A stretch of 64,000 nucleotides of DNA from Mimachlamys varia. Its lineage: Eukaryota; Mollusca; Bivalvia; Pectinida; Pectinidae. Both the position numbers and the translations under genes were made by a program. Shown here piece after piece: positions 11,738 to 21,769 of the stretch. Each line of letters starts with the position of its first letter. Position 1 is the stretch's first letter. Under the pieces are notes generated by a model, which worked only from the letters and a program-made list of their open reading frames with translations, made no database searches and was not told the origin of the DNA. The DNA lies in the NCBI GenBank assembly GCA_947623455.1, contig OX392543.1, positions 15,436,757-15,500,756 on the forward strand, given 5' to 3'.

Positions 11738-11892
11738 AAGGATTAACCTTTGATTTTGTTTAGTTTATGAGATCATAAATCCAATGGAGCACGAGGTAAA
11801 TTGCGTAAACGCGAAGCGTTTACGTTAAATTTACCGACTGCTCCATTGGATTTATGATCTAATAAACTAAAAAAAAATAAAGGTTAATCCTT
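11738..11892. mobile_element. Foldback/MITE element, family F1 copy 2
   Basis: Near-perfect inverted arms of about 65 bp: aaggattaacctttgatttt…gagatcataaatccaatgga against its reverse complement ending ggttaatcctt. The loop is itself palindromic (gtaaacgcgaagcgtttac). Outer ends and the following tatttacagta match copy 1 at 4557, but the arm interiors differ. Confidence 0.82.
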
Positions 11893-12413
11893 ATATTTAC
11901 AGTATTTTCCTGTTTGATTTGAACATATTTTTATTGCTTTGAAACAATAGGATTGGGCACAAGTTATACCAACTTAAGAAAGCCCGCTCCTCAACAATTA
12001 TATAACAAAGTATAGCAATAGCGACATGTACATTATTCATTATAACTATAGTGTAACACAATTTATAAGTAAAGAGAACACATAGTGAGAGAATAAATTG
12101 AAGATAAGAAGAAACGATAAAAGAAAAGATAGAATGCCATGTGACTATTTTAAAGGTTCGTTCAAAGTAAAAATAAATTGAAATATATATATATGTTTTA
12201 GGCTGCATGGTACGCACTAGCTACATAATCCATTCATGTTGTCTGTTCTATTGTCCATTTAATGCACTTTCCTGAAAATCCTTTCTCTGGTCACTCCTGT
12301 TCCTTCAAGGTATCTTATCGATGTACCATGCAGATAAATGTACAAAATAAATATTGTTTTACTGAACCAATAGACACTTTAACTATAAACATAAGACAGT
12401 GTGAGAGGGTAAT

Positions 12414-12473
12414 AGAGAGAGAGAGAGAGAAAGAGAGAGGGAGGGAGAGAGAGAGGGAGAGAGAGAGAGAGAA
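12414..12473 (+). repeat. (GA)n microsatellite
   Basis: About 60 bp of GA with occasional interruptions, ending 11 bp before the target-site duplication of the LINE to its right. Confidence 0.9.
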
Positions 12474-12509
12474 ATTAGTTTGATTTACCTGTTTACACGA
12501 GAATTTTAT

Positions 12510-13935
12510 TTAAAAACGGTCACTGGATCGAATAAAAGTCTGCACAATTTGAAATATCCGCTCATTATCTTCATTTGTTAAGTCTATATTGCCAGACAGA
12601 AGTAAATCTAGGTTCACTGGGTGATATGGAATCAAATTGTTAAACATTGTATCTCTTATATTGCTGTAATTTGGACATTGGAAAAAGAAGTGATAAGAGT
12701 TTTCACAGGGATCACCGCAAGTACAAGAAGGAGATTCTGCTAGGTTCACACGATAAAGATCATAATGAAGTGTACTACAGTTATGTCTAAGTTTGGTCAG
12801 TAAAATATTAAGGCGACGCGGTCCGTAATTAAAAAAACACGGAGGCATATGTTTTTCCGGAGTTATGTCAGTTTTAAATCTACCGACTGTTGGCTGATTT
12901 CTAGTAGCTTCGGAGAGGTTGTTCCAGATTTCTGTGGTTGCGGGTAAAAAAGATAATCTAGTATTAGTTAAATTATAGTTTTGGGTAGAATAGTTATTAT
13001 TATTTCTAAGAGGATATGGGGTTCTCTCACCTACTAGACTTGGAAGTAATGTATAAAGATAAGACGGAGTTAACTTGTTGTGCATTTTATAAAATAAAGT
13101 AAGATTTCTACGTTCTCTCCTGGTTTTTAAAGTATCCCATCCTGTTTCATAATATAGAGATTGAATAGTTGCATATGCTGGTAGCCCAGTTACTACTCTG
13201 GCAGCTTCCAATTGTAGTTTTTCTAGCAGGTCAATATGGAATTTGGAACAACCACTCCAAAGCTCACATGCATATTCCATTATAGGTAGAATGAAACATG
13301 TATAAATACTCAAAACTTTCCTATTCACCAGAAATTTTAACTGCCTTAAGGCATTTATTCTTTTTGAAGCACTTTTATAGATATTTTCAACATGATCACC
13401 CCACTTAGCATTTGCGCTAAATGTAACCCCCAGGTGCTTATGGTTTTCAGAGAAATTTAAAATGCTATCGTTAAAAAATAACTCTAAACTATGAGTTTTT
13501 AAAGTATTAGATATAAAAAGAACATCTGTTTTTTTGGAATTGAATGTGACCAACCATTTCTTGGACCATGTGTTTATACATTGAAGATCATGATTCATTA
13601 CCCTTTCAATTTCCACACAAGATTTAGAGCCATATATCATGGAAGTGTCATCTGCAAAAAGTCTAGATACGCTGATTAAATTTTCAGAAATATCGTTTAT
13701 AAAAATTAAGAATAACAGTGGACCTAGCACTGAACCCTGTGGTACTCCTGCTTTTAAAAACTGACTATTCGAATATGATTCCCCAATGAAAACTTTCTGT
13801 TCGCGGGCCTGAAGATAATTAGTTATCCATTTCAATAAATTTCCTGTAATACCATACCATTTAAGCTTTTCAATTAAACCCTTATGCCAAACTCTGTCAA
13901 AGGCCTTTGAAAAGATAGCACAAGTATGTTTTTTT
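12510..13935 (-). pseudogene. LINE copy A: reverse transcriptase C-terminal part
   Basis: Open in one frame from about 13935 (with AFDRVWHKGL just upstream of the first Met at 13835) to the stop at 12510. Visible RT landmarks are AGVPQGSVLGPLLFLIFIND and the catalytic FADD (residues 60-63 counted from that Met), followed by the thumb-like HKHLGVTF and LPIMEYACELW segments. Near the C-terminus is CTCGDPCENSYHFFFQC, a Cys/His motif common at the end of CR1/Jockey/I-type ORF2 proteins. In the intact protein this domain copies element RNA at the nicked target. It is out of frame with the upstream part because of a length change in an A run (T run at 13929-13936 on the plus strand), so no full-length product can be made without frameshifting. 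Confidence 0.88.
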
Positions 13936-14921
13936 TCCTCTAAATTTATATATAAATATATGATGATAGATTTCGATAAGTTGGTGAACAGTCGAATGAT
14001 TAGGCATAAATCCAGATTGTCTTGAAAAGAAAAGTGAGTTATCTAAAAAATAATTATGAATATGTTTGACAATTACTCGTTCAAAAACTTTTCCTATAGC
14101 TGACAACAAAGAGATTGGTCTATAATTTGAGGGTAAATGCTTATCGTCTTTTTTATACAGTGGCATAACTATCGCCTGTTTCCATAAGGTAGGGAACGAG
14201 CATTTAGACAATGACATATTGAATAATATTTGAAGAGGTTTACATATAGTTTTCGCAGTGTATCGTAACATATGGTGACTAATACCATCTATACCGGGAG
14301 CTTTACCTAATTTTAATGTTTCCAAGACGTCTTTGATTTCTGAATGTTCTACTTTAATAGATGACATGGAGGAATTTGTTCTGGGATCAAGGGATGGAAC
14401 TGTAGAATTTGTATCATCTAAGTCTGTAATTGAAGAAAAATAATTGTTTAAAAGATCAGCCTTTTCAGAATCGTTATATATAGTACTACCACTATGTGGA
14501 TCAACTAGAGGAGGTATGTCATTAGATTTACCATTTGTTTTAATTAATCGCCTCAACAGTTTCCAATAAGATTTCGGATCTGATACTACAAACTTATCAA
14601 TAAGACAGTCTAGATTAGCATAAAAAGATTCACGTACATGTTTTAGCATATTATTTACCCGATTTCTAGCTCTCTTAAAAAAACTTATATCAGTATCACG
14701 CTTACTTCTTCTACATTTCTTATGTAACCTATCACGTAGTCTTATACATTTTCGCAGTTCAGACGTCATCCACGGCTTGTCATTAGGTCTTATATTGATA
14801 ACTTTTTTGGGGATACATGCACAGATCATAGAATTAAAGGTATCAGTAAAACGTGTACATGCTTCATCAACACTCCCTGATTCCATAAACATTTCATTCC
14901 ATGAATAATTCTCAATTAGCC
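13897..14921 (-). pseudogene. LINE copy A: linker and reverse transcriptase N-terminal part
   Basis: Open from the Ngaro junction (14921) to a stop at 13897. After LIENYSWNEMF it contains the conserved linker KPWMTSELRKCIRLRD and then RT block 1-2 sequence: GIDGISHHMLRYT, FPTLWKQAIVMPLYKKDD, NYRPISLLSAIGKVFERV and QSGFMPNHSTVHQL. It then runs out of frame at the poly-A run near 13930. The codons just left of the Ngaro junction continue the protein that stops on its other side (…DFNEL at about 22640), which shows the two halves were once one ORF. Confidence 0.87.
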
Positions 14922-15158
14922 TTTATGGTGTGCAATTCTGAGAAGATGTCACACAGCAAGCTATCCTCATAGAGCATAGTACAATAGTCAAATAACAACC
15001 AGTAAGTCCAATGTGATTGATATTGGCCGTTTATTACAAAAAACGACATAAAGTAAAAACATGTATACAATACATGCAACATCACTCTGACTTAAAAATA
15101 CATGTATTAATTATGCAATAATTAATACTAAGTATAAGACTATTGTAGGAGGGGGGCA
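14922..15158 (-). repeat. Ngaro split direct repeat, B copy (terminal)
   Basis: 237 bp starting tttatggtgtgcaattctga and ending tattgtaggaggggggca. It repeats at 15311-15547 and abuts LINE sequence on its left. Confidence 0.93.
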
Positions 15159-15310
15159 ATTGCCCGACTAGCGGTAAATCGGCCTTTACATATACTACTA
15201 TATAAAAAGTGCCATAGGTAAGAAATCCTTCCGCTCCAAAAAATATTACCACACGAAAAGTGAATTCACCTCATAAATGCAATTAAACTACATTTGTGTT
15301 TAATTGTGGT
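15159..15310 (-). repeat. Ngaro split direct repeat, A copy (3')
   Basis: 152 bp from attgcccgactagcggtaaa to gtgtttaattgtggt, the same as 22486-22637. It lies between the two B copies, giving the B-A-B arrangement. Confidence 0.93.
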
Positions 15311-15547
15311 TTTATGGTGTGCAATTCTGAGAAGATGTCACACAGCAAGCTATCCTCATAGAGCATAGTACAATAGTCAAATAACAACCAGTAAGTCCAA
15401 TGTGATTGATATTGGCCGTTTATTACAAAAAACGACATAAAGTAAAAACATGTATACAATACATGCAACATCACTCTGACTTAAAAATACATGTATTAAT
15501 TATGCAATAATTAATACTAAGTATAAGACTATTGTAGGAGGGGGGCA
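15311..15547 (-). repeat. Ngaro split direct repeat, B copy (internal)
   Basis: Second 237-bp B copy. Its inner edge is marked by divergence after ggggggcaa, where the internal sequence aaaccgccacctggc begins. Confidence 0.93.
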
Positions 15548-16015
15548 AAAAACCGCCACCTGGCAAAGAGAGTCGCAACTCTCTGAGCCAACCCCCACCC
15601 CAAGCTATGTGACTATCTTTATTGCAAAACCTCTCACAATGGAAATGTTAAGAGATTATCATGTATGTAAATACACACACCAAAGATAAAAAATTGTTAC
15701 AGATAACATATAATTAAGAATCATGATATAAAAAAAAAAAACTGATATAAGTAAGAGTGCCTTTATGTGCATTCTTGTTACAACTATCATGTTTTAACTA
15801 TTGAACATTTTGCATGCGTCGCTGACCATATTTGTGGTTTACCTGTCAAAATAATAGACTACAGAAAGCTTTACTATTGACAATGTACATGCTTCCTTAA
15901 GACTTGGTGAACTGTAAACTTTCGTATAACACACGACATCGTGCTTCACAAATTATCTTCCAAGAAAAACTACTCAATACATATAACTGACAGTAACATT
16001 AGCTTCTCCTCTGTA
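15548..16015 (-). other. Ngaro 3' non-coding region
   Basis: Non-coding part between the B repeat and the 24-bp motif cluster; contains tcgcaactctctgagccaac and AT-rich stretches. No ORF. Confidence 0.6.
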
Positions 16016-16017
16016 GC

Positions 16018-16848
16018 AAGGATGCCATGCATCCAATGCTATTTAGCAAAGTAAGCTTGATAGCCTGATATCAAGGTTCTTTATAGACACCTTTTAAGCG
16101 AATTCCTTGCCATGTACATGCGGTATGTACAATTGAGTACCCAAGCCAAAACGTTCATGACTATATTGACATAAATGATCTACACGCAATACACTTGCAT
16201 GAATAATATACAGAAAATAACTGCATTGCTTTATTCCAGTGCAGGGATGCCATGCATCCAATGCAGTGAGGAAAACTCAAGTCCAATATAAACATAAAAT
16301 AGCACAAATGCTCTCATGAACCAAATGTTTTAGATGCTCATTATCAGATGTATTTCTTCCCAGCAGGAATGCCATGCATTCAAAGCAGGTACATGTATAC
16401 ACATATACATCGAAACATGAATGAAAATTGCAGAAAATATCTGCATAACTGTACCCCAGTGCAGGGATGCCATGCATCCAATGCCCTGGGGGCATCGCAT
16501 CCCGTCATCTATTCAATCAGGATTACAGAAACATAAAATAACACAGCGTACATACATATGTACTAGACAGGTACACCAGCTCATGAACAAAATGTTTTGA
16601 TATGTTAATGGCATAGATATATTTCTTGCCTGCAGGAATGCCATGCATCCAAAGCAGGTATGAAGACACAATACATACATATAAGCAACAGCAAGATAAA
16701 CAAAATGATGATTAATTTATATACACATGTGTAACTCCTAACAGCAAGAATGCCCTGCATTCGAAGCTGTAAAGAAAATGTCTATAGAACGAAATCCAAA
16801 GGTAACGCATGTCCACTTTCGCAGGGATGCCATGCATCCAATGCAGGA
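16018..16848 (-). repeat. Seven dispersed copies of a 24-bp partly palindromic motif
   Basis: Copies of gcagggatgccatgcatccaatgc begin near 16018, 16242, 16364, 16461, 16632, 16744 and 16821, spaced 78 to 225 bp. The core ggatgc-c-atgcatcc is an imperfect dyad. All copies lie between the recombinase stop and the B repeats, i.e. in the element's 3' UTR. Some are variants (gcaggaatgccatgcattcaaagc). Function unknown. Confidence 0.85.
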
Positions 16849-16888
16849 CCACAAAGAGGGTTCAGAAACATCAGACCCTGCGTAGCAA

Positions 16889-17872
16889 CTATATTTCAAA
16901 AGCAGGGATTCGAATATAACGTTTGAATGCATTAGAATGCCATCTGCCCATTGCTTGAATATCTGCTTCGGAAACCCCCATACTTGCTGCTGTGCTTGCT
17001 GCCCCAATCCTAAAGCTGTGACTTTTATAGACATCGGGCTGGTACCCGGATACAACGAGCGCTTGTTTTAAAATGTTACAGAAATACTGGTATGAGACTG
17101 GTTTCCCCCCAGGAAAGATGTACAAGGGACCCTCCTTTGGCCCCCTAGATTGGACATAGCGAAACAAGAACTTCACTGGGCAGACCGTTTCAACCGGTTG
17201 AGCATTCAGTGAAAGCGTCACTGGCATTGTATTATAATGTCCTTTGTAAGACACAAATGTTATGTCGAGTCTTGATGGATACATATTACCCTTCCTAAAG
17301 AACTGTACATTCGAAAGTTGGAGGAGATTTTGGTGTGAACCATTATACGCTATTTCCCCAATTCGAAGAAATGCGTGAAAGGCCAACAAGAACATTGATT
17401 GAAACAACAATTGATCGTAATACGAATTGAATAGTTTAGGCAACGACTGCACAAGCTGATGTAATATCGGCTTTGTAATAGGACGCCTAAAATCCGGCTT
17501 ATTGCCCGATTTCTGCAGACCTGTCAACATTTTTCGAACTATAAAAAATTGAGTGGGATCCGAATAACCGCCCATTTTATGTACATATGCGACCGCTGAC
17601 ATATAACTGGTAATGGTAGAAGGTGCCAAATTTTGCTCTGACAAGTGGGCAATAAATAAAAGCATGGTATCAATATTAATGGGCAGACGGCATTCTCTGT
17701 GTAAAACAGATTGCACAAAATTTGTAAAAATGACAAAAACTCTATGATACATTTTTCTTGAACTAGGAGTTAATGCTGCATTGACCAGTTGAAGCACTTT
17801 CTCGTCTAAATGTGTACCAGAGCCTGAGGGACCTGCGTGGGTAGCATGTCCATATGTGGAGCAGCCTTGCAA
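16889..17872 (-). CDS. Ngaro tyrosine recombinase
   Basis: 327 residues. In the intact element this enzyme integrates the circular DNA intermediate by strand exchange, without target duplication. The catalytic set is visible: Arg170 in FLRIGEIAYNG, His285 and Arg288 in YKSHSFRIGAA, Trp311/His312 in GRWHSNAFKRY and the nucleophile Tyr319. The N-terminal part (residues 25-100, with NLAPSTITSYMSAVAYVHKMG) resembles the SAM-like core-binding domain of phage-type integrases. The frame overlaps the end of the RT/RNase H ORF by about 67 bases, so translation probably relies on reinitiation or frameshifting. The start used is the first Met; a later start is possible. No lesion is seen. Confidence 0.93.
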   Translation of the reverse strand: MQGCSTYGHATHAGPSGSGTHLDEKVLQLVNAALTPSSRKMYHRVFVIFTNFVQSVLHRECRLPINIDTMLLFIAHLSEQNLAPSTITSYMSAVAYVHKMGGYSDPTQFFIVRKMLTGLQKSGNKPDFRRPITKPILHQLVQSLPKLFNSYYDQLLFQSMFLLAFHAFLRIGEIAYNGSHQNLLQLSNVQFFRKGNMYPSRLDITFVSYKGHYNTMPVTLSLNAQPVETVCPVKFLFRYVQSRGPKEGPLYIFPGGKPVSYQYFCNILKQALVVSGYQPDVYKSHSFRIGAASTAASMGVSEADIQAMGRWHSNAFKRYIRIPAFEI

Positions 17873-19602
17873 AACTCCGGAACCTGTAAACGAGACAGGT
17901 AGTCAGCGAGTATGTTTTCCTTACCCGGAATGTGTTTCGCCCTGAAATGAATGTTGAAGCGAAGGGAAGCTACGACTAGCCTACGAACCAAAACCATCAA
18001 GTCAGTGTTTGGAGAAGTTTGTTTGTTTATTATGGCTACCACTGTCTCATTGTCAGAATAGAACAGGACATGCTTATTTTGTAACATTTTGCCCCAAACT
18101 TCTAGTGCTACTGTGATCGGCAGTAACTCTTTAATGTTGATGTGATATTTAAGCATGTCCATGTTCCAGGCTCCATAGAACCAATGAGTGCCAAGGATTG
18201 CTCCAAAACCCAGATTGCTTGCATCTGTAAACATATTGAGTTGCTCTGAAGTGTCAAACAAATTAGGCAAAAACATGGTGGAGTTGTTGAAGTGCCGTAT
18301 AAAAATTTGCCAAACTTCTAAATCAGCTTTTGCCGCTTTGGTGAGCCTGACATGATGGTAAGGTTGCGTAAGCCCCCTTGTTAAATCAATAAGACGTCGC
18401 AACCAAGTCCTCCCCGGAACAACAACTCGACACGCAAAATTTAAAAGACCTATTAAAGATTGTAATTCTTTAAGTGTAACCTTTTGTTTTTGCAGGAATT
18501 CTTCTAGGGTAAGCACTATTTTTTTAACTTTATCTTGTGGTAGTCTTGCCACCATTGCCTCTGTGTCAAGTTCAATGCCTAAAAAAGTAAGACATGTAGT
18601 GGGAGGGACTGTTTTTTCTTGTTTTATTGGTACCCCGACCTGGTTACACATGTTAAGAAAACTATGCAAAGAAATCTGGCACTGCGTATTGTCCCCTGGT
18701 CCGATAAATAAGAAGTCGTCCAATACATGCACTACCCCTGCTGCCTTAAAGTAATTGGACATGATCCAGTGTAGGGCCGAGCTAACTTGTTCAAAAAGCT
18801 GACATGAGATGGCACAGCCCATAGGCAGACATTTGTCATAATAAAAGAACTTTCCTACTTTCATACCCAATAATTCATAATCATTGGGTCGAACCGGTAC
18901 CATTCTAAAAGCCGACTCTAAATCTGTTTTTGCGAGTAATGCCCCTTTACCCAAAGAATTGATATGAAAAATAGCATCATCTAATGTCTCATACTGAACC
19001 GTTTTGTCCTCAGGGTTAATGCCATCATTAATTGAAACCCCCTCAGGAAATGATAAATGGTGAATTAACCTAAATTCACCAGGCTCTTTCTTGGGGACTA
19101 GGCCCAATGGTGATATTTGTAAGTTTTCGAATGGCCGAAAAGAAAAAGGTCCTGCAATGCGATTCAAAGCTATCTCTTTGTTAATTTTTTGTAAAAGCAT
19201 ATCGGGATTCTGCTTAGCAGAGGTCAAGTTATCACTAAATCTATAGGAACGGGGGCCGTTATATTTCAATGAAAACCCATTAGAAAATCCCGTTTCTAAA
19301 AATTGGAAGGACTTTTTGTCGTATCCCTTAAGGTAAAGGGCCAATCTATCAAATTTCACCGGTGTAATCTCATTTATTTTACTAATTCGCTTTTGGTTTA
19401 GGGGTTGATTTAGCTGTGCTGTTGTTGGAGGACGTGGTTGAGGAAGATTCTGCTTTGGTGCATTTCCGAAAGGAATGTGCCCCTCCACAGGTTCGACACA
19501 CGTGCTTAAATGTACATCGCTGTCGGTTACAAGCCCCCTTTTTTTGAAAGGCATAACAAATTTTGCCCGGAGCTTGCCCCGATTTGGGCACGTTATGCTC
19601 AC
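17806..19602 (-). CDS. Ngaro reverse transcriptase / RNase H
   Basis: 598 residues from the first Met; the real N-terminus may be fused to Gag by frameshifting, because the first 220 bases overlap the gag ORF in another frame. RT motifs: LAKTDLESAFRMVPV (Asp227), LPMGCAISCQLFEQ and the catalytic VLDD (residues 293-296). RNase H follows: FTDASNLGFGAIL (Asp460), INIKELLPITVAL (Glu492), FYSDNETVVAIIN (Asp517) and ILADYLSR (Asp567), a complete active-site set. The protein would copy element RNA and degrade the template. VLDD in place of YxDD is common in DIRS/Ngaro relatives. It lies between gag and the recombinase, all on one strand, consistent with one polycistronic transcript. Confidence 0.94.
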   Translation of the reverse strand: MSITCPNRGKLRAKFVMPFKKRGLVTDSDVHLSTCVEPVEGHIPFGNAPKQNLPQPRPPTTAQLNQPLNQKRISKINEITPVKFDRLALYLKGYDKKSFQFLETGFSNGFSLKYNGPRSYRFSDNLTSAKQNPDMLLQKINKEIALNRIAGPFSFRPFENLQISPLGLVPKKEPGEFRLIHHLSFPEGVSINDGINPEDKTVQYETLDDAIFHINSLGKGALLAKTDLESAFRMVPVRPNDYELLGMKVGKFFYYDKCLPMGCAISCQLFEQVSSALHWIMSNYFKAAGVVHVLDDFLFIGPGDNTQCQISLHSFLNMCNQVGVPIKQEKTVPPTTCLTFLGIELDTEAMVARLPQDKVKKIVLTLEEFLQKQKVTLKELQSLIGLLNFACRVVVPGRTWLRRLIDLTRGLTQPYHHVRLTKAAKADLEVWQIFIRHFNNSTMFLPNLFDTSEQLNMFTDASNLGFGAILGTHWFYGAWNMDMLKYHINIKELLPITVALEVWGKMLQNKHVLFYSDNETVVAIINKQTSPNTDLMVLVRRLVVASLRFNIHFRAKHIPGKENILADYLSRLQVPEFCKAAPHMDMLPTQVPQALVHI

Positions 19603-20626
19603 TTTGACCCATTGGGCCTTTGCGCGATAGACTGCCTGTCATGGCCTCCAGAAACAACTCCTGGTTGGCCTGGTCAAAGGGCAGCTGGTGAGGAGCAGCC
19701 TGACGCCACTGTCTAAAACTCATGTCATACCCCACTGCAGCATAATCTCCCGCCTTCCTTGCTATGTGGTGTACAATATTCGAGTACTTCATGAGTGGGC
19801 CAGCCAAATCTGGCTTAGCCTGCACCAATATGGTAACAAATATTCTAAAGGCCAAATCCCACTGGTCCATAGATTTTATAGTCCCAGTTTTGGTTTTGGG
19901 GACCAACGCCAAAGTATTTGCATGGACGGTTATGTCATACTGCTCCGAGTGCTGTTTATTCGGAAGCAGGGTGCCAAATTCAACATATTGATCAGCCCAA
20001 ATTTTTTGTTTTATTTTGACATCCACATGAATATCAAGAGGACGGGAGATGCTGGTATTGTTAAATGTCAATGGTACATGCATATGGATATCGGGAGCTG
20101 GTGTACCTGTTATTTGGAGCATAGCTTGCTCCTGCATAGAAGACTGTTCTCCACTGGATTGCCTAGAGTTGGCTGCTGGGGGGGTAAACGGTCCAAGGGG
20201 GCCCACCATTGGCTGCTGTTGAAGGGATGAGTCCAACGGAACCGACGTTCCAGTTGGGGCTGTTCTTAATGGAAGAGCATTAGAGATGCTCTGTAGTTGG
20301 CTGAGTGACCCTGCTGCTGCTGTTGGTCGTTGCTGGGGGCCCGAGCTAATGGCGGCATCCACATAAGAAGCTAGCCCAGTTGGTGGTGTGGGTTGAGCAG
20401 GTTGCGGCTGCTGCACCACTAGCCCTTCCGCCTTCATCTGGTTCATCAACTGTCGTACTATTTCAGCTATGGGGTATGAAGTTGAAGGAACTGCAGATTG
20501 TGTATTGTCAGGAATGTCTCCAATTGGCTCCTCTTGGACAGCCAGTTCTTCAGCATTGTCTGGCCTCCGCCGGATCAATGAGTGGCGTTGGGCGGCAGCC
20601 CGTTTCTGCTTTTTTGCTGGTGGCAT
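19382..20626 (-). CDS. Ngaro Gag-like protein
   Basis: The frame is open from 20650, but the likely start is the internal Met at 20626 (MPPAKKQKRAAAQ), just downstream of an A-rich leader. The protein has a basic N-terminus, then a long Pro/Gln/Ser-rich low-complexity region, a conserved globular part (about 200 residues in, with IKQKIWADQYVEFGTLL and WDLAFRIFVTILVQAKPDL) and a C-terminal pair of zinc motifs: CYAFQKKGACNRQRCTFKH (CCCH-like), then CRTCGGAHSFRKC (CCHC-like). This layout matches DIRS/Ngaro Gag proteins, which bind element RNA. The Ser/Thr/Lys-rich C-terminus ends at 19382 after overlapping the RT ORF. Confidence 0.87.
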   Translation of the reverse strand: MPPAKKQKRAAAQRHSLIRRRPDNAEELAVQEEPIGDIPDNTQSAVPSTSYPIAEIVRQLMNQMKAEGLVVQQPQPAQPTPPTGLASYVDAAISSGPQQRPTAAAGSLSQLQSISNALPLRTAPTGTSVPLDSSLQQQPMVGPLGPFTPPAANSRQSSGEQSSMQEQAMLQITGTPAPDIHMHVPLTFNNTSISRPLDIHVDVKIKQKIWADQYVEFGTLLPNKQHSEQYDITVHANTLALVPKTKTGTIKSMDQWDLAFRIFVTILVQAKPDLAGPLMKYSNIVHHIARKAGDYAAVGYDMSFRQWRQAAPHQLPFDQANQELFLEAMTGSLSRKGPMGQSEHNVPKSGQAPGKICYAFQKKGACNRQRCTFKHVCRTCGGAHSFRKCTKAESSSTTSSNNSTAKSTPKPKAN

Positions 20627-20869
20627 TACTCCATGAAAAAAAAAACACAAAACATAGATTAACAGAATAATTGACAGTAGTTTTGAGTATAGAAATCAGA
20701 ACTATAAGCGGCTACAGGAATACAATTATCGCATGCCCATAGTCCATTTAATTCTGGTCAAGCCCTTGATATAACATACATGTCTACATGGGGCAAGCTC
20801 CAAAATTTTCACTAGGACGTAACTTGCAATTACTCTACCTTCCCGCTATAGTCCAGTATTTATCCCATG

Positions 20870-21300
20870 AGTGAGCTATAAACACACCAGCCTAATTTAT
20901 TGTGGCCACACCCATGGTACCTGTAAAGATCCACATGTGACTAACAACATATAAGGCACTGGGTCCAGCTAAAGCTACATGGACATTTAGTTTTGCTATG
21001 AACACACCAGTCCCCACTGTGTCTCTGCCACCCCCTGGTTTCCACAAAAACCACAAGGGACTTAACTCCACAGGGGTTACTGGGTCCAGCATACTTTATG
21101 GAAAATATTCATTCCAAACACTCGGTTAAGCTATGAACACACCAGTCTTAACCTATGTTATCCAATAGGCACTAGGTCCAGCCAACCATATCTAACATTG
21201 GAAAAACACCACATAGCTCCCAGTTTTGCTATAAACACACCAGCCCTACCCTGTGTTCTCTGATAGGCACTAGGTCCAGCAAACCCTACATGAAATTGAA
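20870..21300 (-). repeat. Tandem ~110-bp repeats in the Ngaro spacer
   Basis: Four units, each with gctatgaacacaccag and, about 55-70 bases later, ggcactgggtccagc (variants actaggtccagc, ttactgggtccagc). They lie between the hydrolase ORF and gag and have no ORF. The spacing suggests a regulatory or packaging region; this is inference. Confidence 0.75.
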
Positions 21301-21769
21301 ACGCAACACCTGTGTAGCTATATCACTTGTTACAAGTATCAACAGGTGATTACACATGGATCAAGCTAACAAGCCTATCGTCGATCTCAAAGAGTGTAAA
21401 CATTAATGCAACAGACTGATGGGAATATCTGAACTGACCCTAATCAGTCAAATAGTCAGTTTACAGTACCCTTAAAAGATACCATCGAAATGATCAGCAC
21501 AAGATAACATAACGAGTAGTCAGTCTAAACCACTAGACTAAAGTACCGAAGAGAATACGAGACCAACTCACACATGTTTAGCGGGATGTGTGTACACATG
21601 TACCGTATACCCTAGGCTTGTTACTCTGAACAGGTGATCGAGGCTATAAATAGACAAACACACCGTACCGTGAAACAACCATAACAGACAGTAGCTTTAC
21701 CATACAACGGAATCTGATATAAACAAGAATATATCTCCTGAATAAGCAAACAACTTACTGTGTATGAAA

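Noticed and set aside
19688..20230. 180-codon plus-strand open frame
   Set aside because: Antisense shadow of the Ngaro gag ORF, with no independent features.
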